Positions 50,888-59,506 of a stretch of 64,000 nucleotides of DNA are shown here, one piece after another. The stretch's first letter is position 1; the number at the start of each line of letters is the position of its first letter. The stretch is from JBMDXK01 sp048594375. GTDB taxonomy: Bacteria > Pseudomonadota > Alphaproteobacteria > Rhizobiales > Methylopilaceae. The stretch is taken from contig JBMDXK010000005.1 of the NCBI GenBank assembly GCA_048594375.1, positions 1-64,000 on the forward strand, in the 5' to 3' direction. The notes beneath the pieces are model-generated. The model made no database searches. It was not told where the DNA came from and saw nothing but the letters and a program-made list of their open reading frames with translations. Both the position numbers and the translations under genes were made by a program.

Positions 50888-51655
50888 ATGGCGCTTTCAT
50901 CCCATGACATTGATCGTTATGCACGGCATTTAATGCTGAAAGAAATTGGTGGCCCTGGTCAGAATGCACTAAAAAACAGTTCTGTGTTGATTATTGGAGC
51001 TGGCGGTTTGGGTTCTCCCGCAGCACTTTATCTGGCTGCAAGTGGTGTAGGGCATATCGGCTTGGTGGATGATGACACAGTGTCGCTTTCCAACTTGCAG
51101 CGGCAAATACTGTTCCGAACGGAGGATATAGGCAAGTCAAAACTCGATGTGGCACAGTGCGCACTTAAAAGCCTGAATCCCGATGTGCAAATCACTCTTT
51201 ATCATGAACGCATAGTTCCAGAAAAGATGCCGGAGCGCATACAGAGTTTTGATCTGGTATTGGACGGGTCTGATAATTTTGAAACTCGCTATGCGCTTGC
51301 GGATACTTGCTTTTGTGCGCAAAAACCTTTGATTAGCGGTTGGTTAGGGCAAGTTGATGCAGGACTAACCACATTGCGGCCATACGAGCGCGCTTCTGAT
51401 GGCGCTTGGAACCCCACTTACCGGTGCCTGTTCCCTGAAGCGCCTAATGCCGCGGATATTTTACCATGCTCCCAAGCGGGCGTGTTAGGCCCCTTGGCTG
51501 GCATGGTAGGAACCATGATGGCGTTGGAATCTTTACGGGAAATTGTAGGGTTTGGGCAAGGGCTTGTGGGCGTGTTCTTGCGGATTAATGCTTTGACGCT
51601 GGAAGTAAAACGGCTGCGTTATGAGCGGAATCCGGAAAATATGATGTGTATTTAA
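50888..51655 (+). CDS. HesA/MoeB/ThiF-family adenylating (E1-like) protein
   Basis: 255 residues. Nucleotide motif LIIGAGGLGSPAALYLAASG, RQILF, DGSDNFETRYA and the conserved PCSQAGVLGPLAGMVGT with the catalytic-region Cys. Activates the C-terminus of a ubiquitin-like sulfur carrier (MoaD or ThiS). The zinc-binding CxxC of MoeB is not kept (PTYRCLF has a Thr for the first Cys; only one Cys at the C-terminus), so it is not a standard MoeB. The partner is not nearby. Divergent from argG. Confidence 0.88.
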   Translation: MALSSHDIDRYARHLMLKEIGGPGQNALKNSSVLIIGAGGLGSPAALYLAASGVGHIGLVDDDTVSLSNLQRQILFRTEDIGKSKLDVAQCALKSLNPDVQITLYHERIVPEKMPERIQSFDLVLDGSDNFETRYALADTCFCAQKPLISGWLGQVDAGLTTLRPYERASDGAWNPTYRCLFPEAPNAADILPCSQAGVLGPLAGMVGTMMALESLREIVGFGQGLVGVFLRINALTLEVKRLRYERNPENMMCI

Positions 51656-51775
51656 CAATCACTGCCCCATTATTATATCTTATAGCACTCATGATTGGTG
51701 AGGTTGTGAGAGTCTGGCGGAAAGGCTGATCGACTGTAGCCCTTGAATCTGTATATCCTGGTAAAAACAAAGACT

Positions 51776-51818
51776 TATAGCCTGAGACAAATAATCATTT
51801 CATATGTCTCAGGCTATA
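51776..51818. repeat. Dispersed intergenic palindrome, copy C (perfect arms)
   Basis: TATAGCCTGAGACA (51776-51789) and TGTCTCAGGCTATA (51805-51818), a perfect 14-bp inverted repeat with loop AATAATCATTTCATA. It sits between the convergent ThiF-like and carboxynorspermidine synthase genes and may terminate both. Confidence 0.8.
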
Positions 51819-51829
51819 AAATAAATTGT

Positions 51830-53071
51830 TCAGGTAAAATCCAGCGGACGCTCGCCTTGTTCATCACGAATAGAGGTGGGCAGACCCATGTGGTTGAGGT
51901 GGTTCAAGAAAGGCCGCGGCGGCAGTTCTTCCACATTCACCATGGTTTTTACGTCCCATTCGCCGGTGGCAATCAGCATCGCGGCGGCAACAGGCGGTAC
52001 GCCGGCAGTGTAGGAAATGCCTTGGCTGCCCACTTCGTTATAAGCTTCCTTGTGGTCGGCCACGTTGTAGATAAATACTTCGCGCGGCTTGCCATCCTTG
52101 GTGCCTTTCACCAGATCGCCAATGCAGGTTTTTCCGGTGTAATCCGGTGCAAGAGATGAGGGGTCAGGCAGAACAGCCTTCACCACTTTCAGCGGCACGA
52201 CTTCCTGACCTTCAGCAGTTTTGATGGGCTGTTCGGAAAGGAGACCAAGACTGTTCAGTACGGTGAACACGGTGATGTAACGTTCGCCAAAGCCCATCCA
52301 GAACCGCACATCCGCGCCATCCATATTTTTGGAAAGCGAGTGGATTTCATCATGCCCAGTCATATAGGTTGTGCGCGTACCCACCACCGGCAAATCCCAA
52401 TCCTTGCGGATTTCAAACATCTGGTTTTTTGTCCACTGGTTGTTCTGCCATGACCAAACCCGACCTGTAAATTCACGGAAGTTGATTTCAGGATCAAAGT
52501 TGGTTGCAAAATAGCGGCCGTGATCACCCGCATTCACATCAATGATGTCGATGGAATCAATCTTGTCAAAATATTCATCCTTAGCCAGACGTGCATAGGC
52601 ATTGACCACGCCTGGGTCAAAGCCTGCCCCCAGAATGGCGGTAATGCCCGCAGTGGCGCATTCTTCGCGACGTTTCCATTCGTAATTGCCATACCATGGC
52701 GGATCTTCGCAGATTTTCAGCGGATCTTCGTGAATAGCTGTGTCGATGTAAGCCACTTTTGCCTCAATACAGGCGGAAAGCACGCTCATATTCAAAAAAG
52801 CCGACCCAACGTTAATGACAATCTGGCATCCTGTTTTTTGGATAAGCGCCACGGTATCAGCTACATTCAGCGCATTGAGCTGATGTGCTACAATTTTACC
52901 TGTGGTTTTCAGGCTACCTTTTTCTTTAACAGAATGGACAATAGCCTCACATTTTTCCAGTGTACGCGAAGCGATATGAATATCCCCCAGGATATCATTA
53001 TTCTGCGCACATTTATGGGCTACCACGAGCCCGACGCCACCAGCGCCGATAATCAGAACGTTTTTCTTCAT
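51830..53071 (-). CDS. Carboxynorspermidine/carboxyspermidine synthase (saccharopine dehydrogenase family)
   Basis: 413 residues. NAD(P) motif VLIIGAGGVGLVVAHKCAQ and the family stretch GAGFDPGVVNAYARLAKDEYF. Reductively condenses aspartate semialdehyde with diaminopropane or putrescine to carboxynorspermidine or carboxyspermidine. Downstream of nspC by 42 bases, same strand, forming a two-gene operon for the alternative spermidine route used by many alphaproteobacteria and Vibrio. AAAGGAG lies 13 bases before the ATG, slightly far. Confidence 0.93.
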   Translation of the reverse strand: MKKNVLIIGAGGVGLVVAHKCAQNNDILGDIHIASRTLEKCEAIVHSVKEKGSLKTTGKIVAHQLNALNVADTVALIQKTGCQIVINVGSAFLNMSVLSACIEAKVAYIDTAIHEDPLKICEDPPWYGNYEWKRREECATAGITAILGAGFDPGVVNAYARLAKDEYFDKIDSIDIIDVNAGDHGRYFATNFDPEINFREFTGRVWSWQNNQWTKNQMFEIRKDWDLPVVGTRTTYMTGHDEIHSLSKNMDGADVRFWMGFGERYITVFTVLNSLGLLSEQPIKTAEGQEVVPLKVVKAVLPDPSSLAPDYTGKTCIGDLVKGTKDGKPREVFIYNVADHKEAYNEVGSQGISYTAGVPPVAAAMLIATGEWDVKTMVNVEELPPRPFLNHLNHMGLPTSIRDEQGERPLDFT

Positions 53072-53113
53072 TTGGGTCGGAAGCTCCTTTCGCAGTCCGA
53101 AGGATAAAAGTAA

Positions 53114-54277
53114 TCAGGAGAGATTATCCCTGAAATCCTGATAGGTGAATGTGCGTACAACAGTGATGCGTCCATCTTCTTCGCGCATGGCAATTGTGGG
53201 CATCTGCACACCGTTAAACCAGTTTTTTTTCACCATGGTATAGCCCGCAGTATCTCTTAAAGAAACGCGATCACCGGCTTTAAGTTCATGGGGGAATTTG
53301 AATTCACCGAAAATATCGCCTGCTAGGCATGATTTGCCGCAGATCATATAATCATAGGCACCTTCATTGGGCTGCATTTTTCCAGATTGGCGGTAAATCA
53401 GCAGATCAAGCATATGTGCTTCTACGGATGAATCCACAATGGCAAGATTTTTCCCGTTATAGAGTGTATCCAGTACTGTTACTTCCAGCGTGCATGTCTG
53501 CGTAATGGCGGCCTCTCCCGGCTCCAGATAAACCTGAACGCCATATTTTTCGGCAAAGGCTTTCAAACGCGCACAAAACGCATCCAGTGGATAGTTTTCG
53601 CCAGTGAAATGAATCCCGCCACCAAGGCTCACCCATTTCACTTTTTTAAACAGATGGCCAAATTTTTCTTCAATCTGGTCAAGCATTTGGCTGAAAAGTG
53701 CAAATTCAGGGTTTTCGCAATTGTTGTGGATCATGAAGCCGTCAATGCGATCAATTACGGCTGCGACTTTTTCCACATCCCATTCCCCAAGGCGGCTGAA
53801 CGGACGGGCAGGATCAGCCAGATCAAAAGTAGAGGAGCTAGTTCCGGGGTTAAGGCGCACCCCGCGGTTCAATGTGCTGCAGCGATCCGAAAAACGTTCG
53901 AGCTGTTGGATGGAGTTGAAGATGATCTTGTCCGCATAAGAAACCACTTCATCAATTTCATGGTCAGCATAGGCCACACTGTAAGCGTGGGTTTCCTTGC
54001 CAAATTTTTCACGCCCAAGGCGCACCTCAAACAGGGATGAGGAGGTTGTCCCATCCATGGAGTCGCGCATCAGATCAAACGCACACCATGTTGCAAAGCA
54101 TTTTAGCGCCAGCAGCAGCTTGGCACCGGAGTGTTCGCGCACATAGCGGATGGTTTCCATGTTTTTGCGCAAGGAGCGTTTATCAATGAGGTAATAAGGA
54201 GTTTGCAGTGTCAAAACCGTGATGCCTGTAAAAAATACGCAAAGTCGGAAAAGTTTATACGAGATGTTCTGCGTCAT
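53114..54277 (-). CDS. nspC: Carboxynorspermidine/carboxyspermidine decarboxylase NspC
   Basis: 387 residues by the ATG at 54277 (AAAGAG six bases before). Fold III PLP decarboxylase with PLP Lys in LLALKCFATW, SLGGGIHFTG and the C-terminal Cys in MICGKSCLAGD. Removes the carboxyl from carboxy(nor)spermidine. The first ~22 residues are hydrophobic and unusual for the family; a TTG start at 54214 (residue 22, MTLQTPYYLID) may be the true one. Preceded by a 256-base region with a palindrome and a possible leader. Confidence 0.92.
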   Translation of the reverse strand: MTQNISYKLFRLCVFFTGITVLTLQTPYYLIDKRSLRKNMETIRYVREHSGAKLLLALKCFATWCAFDLMRDSMDGTTSSSLFEVRLGREKFGKETHAYSVAYADHEIDEVVSYADKIIFNSIQQLERFSDRCSTLNRGVRLNPGTSSSTFDLADPARPFSRLGEWDVEKVAAVIDRIDGFMIHNNCENPEFALFSQMLDQIEEKFGHLFKKVKWVSLGGGIHFTGENYPLDAFCARLKAFAEKYGVQVYLEPGEAAITQTCTLEVTVLDTLYNGKNLAIVDSSVEAHMLDLLIYRQSGKMQPNEGAYDYMICGKSCLAGDIFGEFKFPHELKAGDRVSLRDTAGYTMVKKNWFNGVQMPTIAMREEDGRITVVRTFTYQDFRDNLS

Positions 54278-54391
54278 CGCTCTTTCAGGGCGTGCGCAAA
54301 ACAGAAACCTTCCGTTTGGGGGGCATCAAATACATGTGAGCCATCCCCAATTGGAAGAGGGCAACACATACCATAGCGTCCTCTCCAACCA

Positions 54392-54412
54392 GCAGATGCA
54401 GCTGCAATCTGC
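54392..54412. repeat. Palindromic block in the nspC leader
   Basis: GCAGATGCAGCTGC at 54392-54405 is followed by AATCTGC, forming a palindrome of 21 bases with a one-base bulge. It is 115-135 bases before the nspC ATG on the minus strand. Confidence 0.5.
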
Positions 54413-54432
54413 AGCAATTAAATCAAGGCTAT

Positions 54433-54442
54433 TGCTATAGCA
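54433..54442. repeat. TGCTATAGCA palindrome upstream of nspC
   Basis: Within TTGCTATAGCATGATG, preceded by TCAAGGCT; same words as upstream of argG. Confidence 0.5.
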
Positions 54443-54533
54443 TGATGCGCCGAAATTCAATAACATTCTTGAATTCCGGTTATTTTCAAAAAATGATACC
54501 AAGCATGTTGCATATGAGTGAATGCAGCACGCT

Positions 54534-55481
54534 CTAATATCCCGCTTCAGGGTTAACTTTCCCCCACGGTGACGCACCGATTTCAATATCCTTAATCTGC
54601 TGGATAACAAAAGCTGTAACATCTTCAGGAACGCTTACGGCTGCATTATGAGGGGTTATAATCACGCGCGGATGATCCCAGAGCGGTGAAGTGGCCGAAA
54701 GTGGTTCTTCTTCAAACACATCCAGCGAAGCACCGCCGAGAGTACCATCCTCCAGCGCCGCAACAATATCCTTTTCAACCTGCAAGCCGCCGCGTCCAGC
54801 ATTGATAATCACCGGCGCACCAAAGGCCGAACCATGATCCAGTTGTACAAAAAGCATTTTATTCAAAATACCTTTTGTATCAGGCGTCAAAGGAAGCAGG
54901 CTTACCAGAATATTGGTACGGCCAAGCAGTTCTTTAAGGCCGCTTTCACCGTGAAATACGGGCAAATCCTGTGCGCCTGCCGTTGTGCGTCGCCAGCCTG
55001 CAACATCATAGCCGAGCATCTTTAAAGCATGGCCAGCGTTTTGCCCCAATTCGCCAAAGCCTAAAATACCAACACGCACTTTTCCAGCACTAAGATTCTC
55101 ACGGTGATCTTTCCAGACATGCGCGCGCTGTTGCTCCAGATAAAGCGGCAAGCGGCGGTGATGTGCCAGCACTTGCAAGCACACCCACTGCACCATCTGT
55201 GCGGTCAGGCTGGTATCAATTACCCGAAACAAAGGAACATCGGGCGGCAATTGCGGATCGCTCATCATGTGATCCACACCCGCACCTAACGAATGAACAG
55301 AAAGCAAATTAGTAAAAGCAGCCAAAGCCCCGTGCGGATGCTTCCAGCATAATACATGCCGCACATCTTCGGGAAGATAATCTTCGCCTAAAAGATAAAC
55401 CCTTGTATCCGGCAATGCCTGTTGAACCCGTTCCCGCCAGATTTGTGCATCCCAGGCAGTAATCGCCAAAACGATACTCAT
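54534..55481 (-). CDS. ghrA: Glyoxylate/hydroxypyruvate reductase A (D-2-hydroxyacid dehydrogenase family)
   Basis: 315 residues from the ATG at 55481 (AAGGA ten bases upstream; a GTG just before is possible). NAD(P) motif GILGFGELGQ, catalytic Arg in NAGRGG, Glu in DVFEEEPL and His in TPHNAA. The GhrA subfamily reduces glyoxylate and hydroxypyruvate. Starts 12 bases after the yejF stop, so it is in one transcript with that gene. Confidence 0.88.
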   Translation of the reverse strand: MSIVLAITAWDAQIWRERVQQALPDTRVYLLGEDYLPEDVRHVLCWKHPHGALAAFTNLLSVHSLGAGVDHMMSDPQLPPDVPLFRVIDTSLTAQMVQWVCLQVLAHHRRLPLYLEQQRAHVWKDHRENLSAGKVRVGILGFGELGQNAGHALKMLGYDVAGWRRTTAGAQDLPVFHGESGLKELLGRTNILVSLLPLTPDTKGILNKMLFVQLDHGSAFGAPVIINAGRGGLQVEKDIVAALEDGTLGGASLDVFEEEPLSATSPLWDHPRVIITPHNAAVSVPEDVTAFVIQQIKDIEIGASPWGKVNPEAGY

Positions 55482-55493
55482 CACGCCGTTCCT

Positions 55494-57107
55494 TTAAAAG
55501 GCCACATCATTGTTGAGTGCTGCCTGCATGAGAGTGCGGGTATATTCTTGCTGTGGTCTGGCAAAAATATCAGCGGTTAAGCCCTCTTCCACCACTTTGC
55601 CTTCACGCATAACGATAACGCGGGAAGCCATAGCGCGCACCACCTTCAGGTCATGCGAGATGAAAATATAGGCCATTCCGGTACGGTCTTGTAAAGTGCG
55701 CAATAAGTCGGTGATCTGCGCCTGTACCGACATATCCAGTGCGCTGGTTGGTTCATCCAGAACCAGCAAAGCGGGTTCCAGCACAATAGCGCGGGCAATG
55801 GCAATGCGCTGCCGTTGACCGCCAGAAAATTCATGCGGGTAGCGATCCGCCATTTCAGGCAATAATCCGACACTTTCCAGCGCTTCGCATACTTTCTGCT
55901 GGCGCTCTGCCGCGCGCAGTGCGGGTTGATGCACACGCAAGCCTTCTTCAATAATCTGCCCCACCGCCATGCGCGGTGAAAGGGAACCGTAGGGATCTTG
56001 GAACACAACTTGCAATTTCTGCCGTAGAGGACGCAGGGTTTTGCTTTGCAAAGGCGCAATATCGCGGCCTTGAAAAACAATTGTTCCTTCGGAGCGAATA
56101 AGCCGTAACAGCGCCATCCCCAGCGTGGATTTACCAGAACCTGATTCGCCTACAATTCCGAGTGTTTGGCCAGCATGGAGAATGGTATCAATCCCATCGA
56201 CGGCTTTTACATGCCCAACCGTCCGCTTGAAAAAACCTTTTTTAATGGGAAACCAGACCTTGATATCCTCAGCCTTCAGAATTTCTTCGCGGTTTGCATC
56301 ATAGGCAGGAGCAATGGATTTGGGTTCAGCGGCCAGCAATTTTTGCGTATAAGGATGCTGCGGCTGTTTAAAGACATTCTGCACCGCACCGGCTTCAACA
56401 ATTTCGCCGCCCTGCATCACGCACACGCGGTCAGCAATCTTGCGCACCAATCCCAGATCATGGGTGATAAACAACAGCGCCATACCATACCGCTGCTGTA
56501 AATCTTTCAACAGTTTGAGGATCTGCGCCTGTACGGTCACATCCAGTGCCGTTGTGGGTTCATCGGCAATCAGAAGATCAGGATCATTTGCAAGCGCTAT
56601 GGCAATCATCACCCGTTGACGTTGCCCACCGGAAAGCTGATGCGGATAAGAATTGAGTTTTTCTGTCGCATTACGAATGCCTACCTGTTCCAGGAGTTCA
56701 AGCACCCGCGCACGGATTTTCGCGCGGCTCCCTCCTTGATGAACGGCAATAATCTCTGCAATCTGCTGTTCTACCGTATGCAACGGGTTGAGCGATGACA
56801 TTGGCTCCTGAAAGACCATGGTAATGGCACGTCCACGCACTTTGCGCAGTTCTTTCGTCGGAAGATTGAGCAAATCCTGACCGCCAAACATTACGCTGCC
56901 GGTGGGGTGCGACGCTGCCGGATAAGGCAGCAGTTTCAGAATAGAAAGCGCTGTAACCGATTTTCCTGATCCCGATTCCCCTACCAAAGCAAGGGTTTCG
57001 CCTTTTTTCAAAGAAAACGAAACGCCTTTCACAGCCTTTATTTCTGTTTCATTTTGCCGAAAATGAACGGAAAGATTTTCTACATTCAGTAAATCAGCGT
57101 TATTCAT
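55494..57107 (-). CDS. yejF: YejF-like duplicated ABC transporter ATPase (peptide type)
   Basis: 537 residues, two ABC ATPase domains in one chain, each followed by an oligopeptide-type tail. First: Walker A GESGSGKSVTA, signature LSGGQRQRV, Walker B LLIADEPTTALD. Second: GESGSGKSTLG, FSGGQRQRIAIA, LLVLDEPTSALD. In E. coli YejF works with YejABE in importing microcin C and peptides. No binding protein or permease is next to it; upstream is a two-component regulator, downstream ghrA. It may serve permeases encoded elsewhere. Confidence 0.9.
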   Translation of the reverse strand: MNNADLLNVENLSVHFRQNETEIKAVKGVSFSLKKGETLALVGESGSGKSVTALSILKLLPYPAASHPTGSVMFGGQDLLNLPTKELRKVRGRAITMVFQEPMSSLNPLHTVEQQIAEIIAVHQGGSRAKIRARVLELLEQVGIRNATEKLNSYPHQLSGGQRQRVMIAIALANDPDLLIADEPTTALDVTVQAQILKLLKDLQQRYGMALLFITHDLGLVRKIADRVCVMQGGEIVEAGAVQNVFKQPQHPYTQKLLAAEPKSIAPAYDANREEILKAEDIKVWFPIKKGFFKRTVGHVKAVDGIDTILHAGQTLGIVGESGSGKSTLGMALLRLIRSEGTIVFQGRDIAPLQSKTLRPLRQKLQVVFQDPYGSLSPRMAVGQIIEEGLRVHQPALRAAERQQKVCEALESVGLLPEMADRYPHEFSGGQRQRIAIARAIVLEPALLVLDEPTSALDMSVQAQITDLLRTLQDRTGMAYIFISHDLKVVRAMASRVIVMREGKVVEEGLTADIFARPQQEYTRTLMQAALNNDVAF

Positions 57108-57213
57108 GAAAACCTAATCCCGCACAGAAGGTGCATTCTACTCTTTCGTCGCATTCATTCTATTCAGATTTGCGCTTTTTTCTCTATATTTTAAAAGACA
57201 AGAGCAATAAGGT

Positions 57214-57765
57214 TCAGCGTGGCGCCCGTTTTGCCAAAATGCGCTGCAAGGTACGGCGATGCATATTCAGACGCCGTGCAGTTTCTGAAACATTACGCTC
57301 GCACAATTCATAAATACGCTGGATATGCTCCCACCGCACCCGATCCGCCGACATGGGATTTTCAGGCGGTGGCGCTTTTTGTTCCCCATTGGCAACCAGT
57401 GCCTGATGAATTTCATCCGCATCGGCGGGTTTTGCTATATAATCCACAGCGCCCAGCTTTACAGCGGTCACAGCCGTGGCAATATTGCCGTAGCCGGTAA
57501 GAATTAAGCCACGCGCGGTGGGACGCTTTTTCTTGAGCGAAGAAATGACATCAAGCCCGTTTCCATCTCCCAGCCGCATATCCACTACTGCAAAAGCAGG
57601 TGCCTTTTGTTCAACTTGTATAAGGCCTTCAGCGACACTTTCGGCCGTATAGACAGTATAGCCGCGTATTTCCATGGCGCGGGCAAGGCGGGATAAAAAA
57701 GGTTTGTCATCGTCCACGATGAGCAAAGTGAGATCAACCGGAGCGGATGGGGCTTCATCTTTCAT
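57214..57765 (-). CDS. regA: RegA/ActR/PrrA-family response regulator
   Basis: 183 residues from the ATG at 57765 (AAAGGTAG upstream; a GTG at 57786 is an alternative). N-terminal receiver with LLIVDDDKPF, phospho-acceptor Asp in AVVDMRLGDGNG and Lys in DYIAKPAD. Short linker, then a Fis-type helix-turn-helix C-terminus (NVSETARRLNMHRRTLQRIL). Partner of RegB/ActS/PrrB in redox control of photosynthesis, respiration and carbon fixation; no RegB-like kinase is adjacent. Confidence 0.92.
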   Translation of the reverse strand: MKDEAPSAPVDLTLLIVDDDKPFLSRLARAMEIRGYTVYTAESVAEGLIQVEQKAPAFAVVDMRLGDGNGLDVISSLKKKRPTARGLILTGYGNIATAVTAVKLGAVDYIAKPADADEIHQALVANGEQKAPPPENPMSADRVRWEHIQRIYELCERNVSETARRLNMHRRTLQRILAKRAPR

Positions 57766-57970
57766 GGCCAAGGCTACCTTTCGCACTTTATCGGCATATT
57801 TTTATAACAGCTTACGCATCTGTGTAAAGGAAAAGCCTTTGAAAATTCAATAGGAGTACGAAATTTTTGCATATTTCAAGCAAAATTTGTTCTTATCCTG
57901 TTCTTGATTGTGCTGTGAAGATGTGCTTTATACAGAGAAAGAAGTGGCAAAAGTTTTTCGGTAACTCTGT

Positions 57971-59506
57971 ATGGTTGTTTTTGTATCCACGGTTGCGTTT
58001 GAAGGCATAGAAGCGCGTCCGGTTGATGTGCAGGTGCATGTGGCCAATGGCTTGCCCGCATTCACAATTGTAGGCTTGCCTGACAAGGCTGTCAGCGAAG
58101 CACGGGAAAGGGTGCGTGCGGCATTGGTGGCATCGGGTCTGTCCCTGCCTCCGAAACGGATTACCATCAATCTTTCCCCTGCGGATCTTCCTAAAGAAGG
58201 CAGTCACTTTGATTTGCCGATTGCGGTGGGGTTGATGGCGGCGGTGGAAGCTCTTCCTGCGGACAGCATCAAGCATTTCACGGTCTTGGGTGAATTAGCT
58301 CTGGATGGCAGCCTGACCCCTGTACAAGGTGTTCTTCCGGCTGCGGTGTATGCCAACGCACAGGGGCGCGGGTTGATTTGTCCGCAAGGCAACGGGGCAG
58401 AAGCTGCATGGGCAGGTGATGATATGCCGCTGTTGGCACCCGCCTCCCTGCTCACATTGGCAAACCACATTAAAGGCACTCAGATCCTCTCCCGCCCTCA
58501 ACCGTCGCTCCCTGAAGCCGTCAGCGATCTTAAAGATCTCCGCGATGTTAAAGGACAAGAATCAGCCAAACGCGCGTTGGAAATTACAGCAGCAGGCGGG
58601 CATAATCTTTTAATGGTTGGCCCACCCGGTGCTGGAAAATCCATGCTGGCAAGCCGGTTGCCCGGTTTGTTGCCTGCCTTGTCGCCGCAGGAAATTCTGG
58701 ATGTTGCGATGATTCGCTCTATTGCGGGTGATCTTGCAGGTGGAGGATTATCCAATCAGCGGCCTTTTCGGGCGCCGCATCATTCTGCTTCCATGCCATC
58801 ATTGATTGGGGGCGGTGGGCGTGCGCGGCCGGGTGAAATCGCTCTTGCCCATCATGGTGTCTTATTCTTGGATGAGCTGCCGGAATTTCAACCCACCGTG
58901 CTGGATGCCTTACGTCAACCCTTGGAAAACGGCGAAGTGCTGGTTACCCGCGCCAATTACCGCATCACCTATCCCGCACGTTTCCAGCTTATTGCTGCCA
59001 TGAATCCCTGTCGGTGCGGTTATGCTGGCGAGCCGGGGCATAAATGCAAACGGGGAATCCGGTGTGAGCAGGAATATCAAGCGCGGCTTTCTGGTCCTTT
59101 TCTGGATCGGATTGATATTCATCTGGATATGCCCTCTGTTTCGGCAAGCGACCTTTTGCTGCCATCGCCAAAAGAAGGAACGCGCGAGGTTGCCCAAAGG
59201 GTGGCACAGGCAAGGCTGCGGCAGAGCATGAGAATGAAGCATCTTGGCCAGCCAGAACATTTAACAAATGCGCAAGTATCGCCTGCTTTGCTGGAAAGTG
59301 TGTTGGCGCTTGATGGGGATGCAACCGCTTTTTTAAACAATGCGGCCAATGCAATGAAACTTTCAGCGCGCGGCTTCCACCGTATTTTGAAGGTTGCACG
59401 CACGATAGCCGATCTGGATGATACCCCTCAGGTTTCGCTGCAGCATCTGGGCGAAGCGCTTTCCTACCGCACACTGATGAACCGGACAACGGAAATGTCT
59501 GCATGA
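57971..59506 (+). CDS. comM: YifB/ComM-family Mg-chelatase-like AAA ATPase
   Basis: 511 residues. N-terminal Lon-protease-like/ChlI-type fold (STVAFEGIEARPVDVQVHVA, GLPDKAVSEARERVRAAL), P-loop GPPGAGKSMLASRLPG, Walker B-like FLDELPEF and a C-terminal Mg-chelatase domain. ComM is a hexameric helicase that promotes branch migration in natural transformation; YifB is its widespread non-competence form. Overlaps the downstream kinase gene by four bases. Confidence 0.92.
   Translation: MVVFVSTVAFEGIEARPVDVQVHVANGLPAFTIVGLPDKAVSEARERVRAALVASGLSLPPKRITINLSPADLPKEGSHFDLPIAVGLMAAVEALPADSIKHFTVLGELALDGSLTPVQGVLPAAVYANAQGRGLICPQGNGAEAAWAGDDMPLLAPASLLTLANHIKGTQILSRPQPSLPEAVSDLKDLRDVKGQESAKRALEITAAGGHNLLMVGPPGAGKSMLASRLPGLLPALSPQEILDVAMIRSIAGDLAGGGLSNQRPFRAPHHSASMPSLIGGGGRARPGEIALAHHGVLFLDELPEFQPTVLDALRQPLENGEVLVTRANYRITYPARFQLIAAMNPCRCGYAGEPGHKCKRGIRCEQEYQARLSGPFLDRIDIHLDMPSVSASDLLLPSPKEGTREVAQRVAQARLRQSMRMKHLGQPEHLTNAQVSPALLESVLALDGDATAFLNNAANAMKLSARGFHRILKVARTIADLDDTPQVSLQHLGEALSYRTLMNRTTEMSA

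Noticed and set aside
54943..54957. CTTTCACCGTGAAAT as a parS variant in ghrA
   Set aside because: Extra central base and mismatched ends; probably chance within coding sequence.
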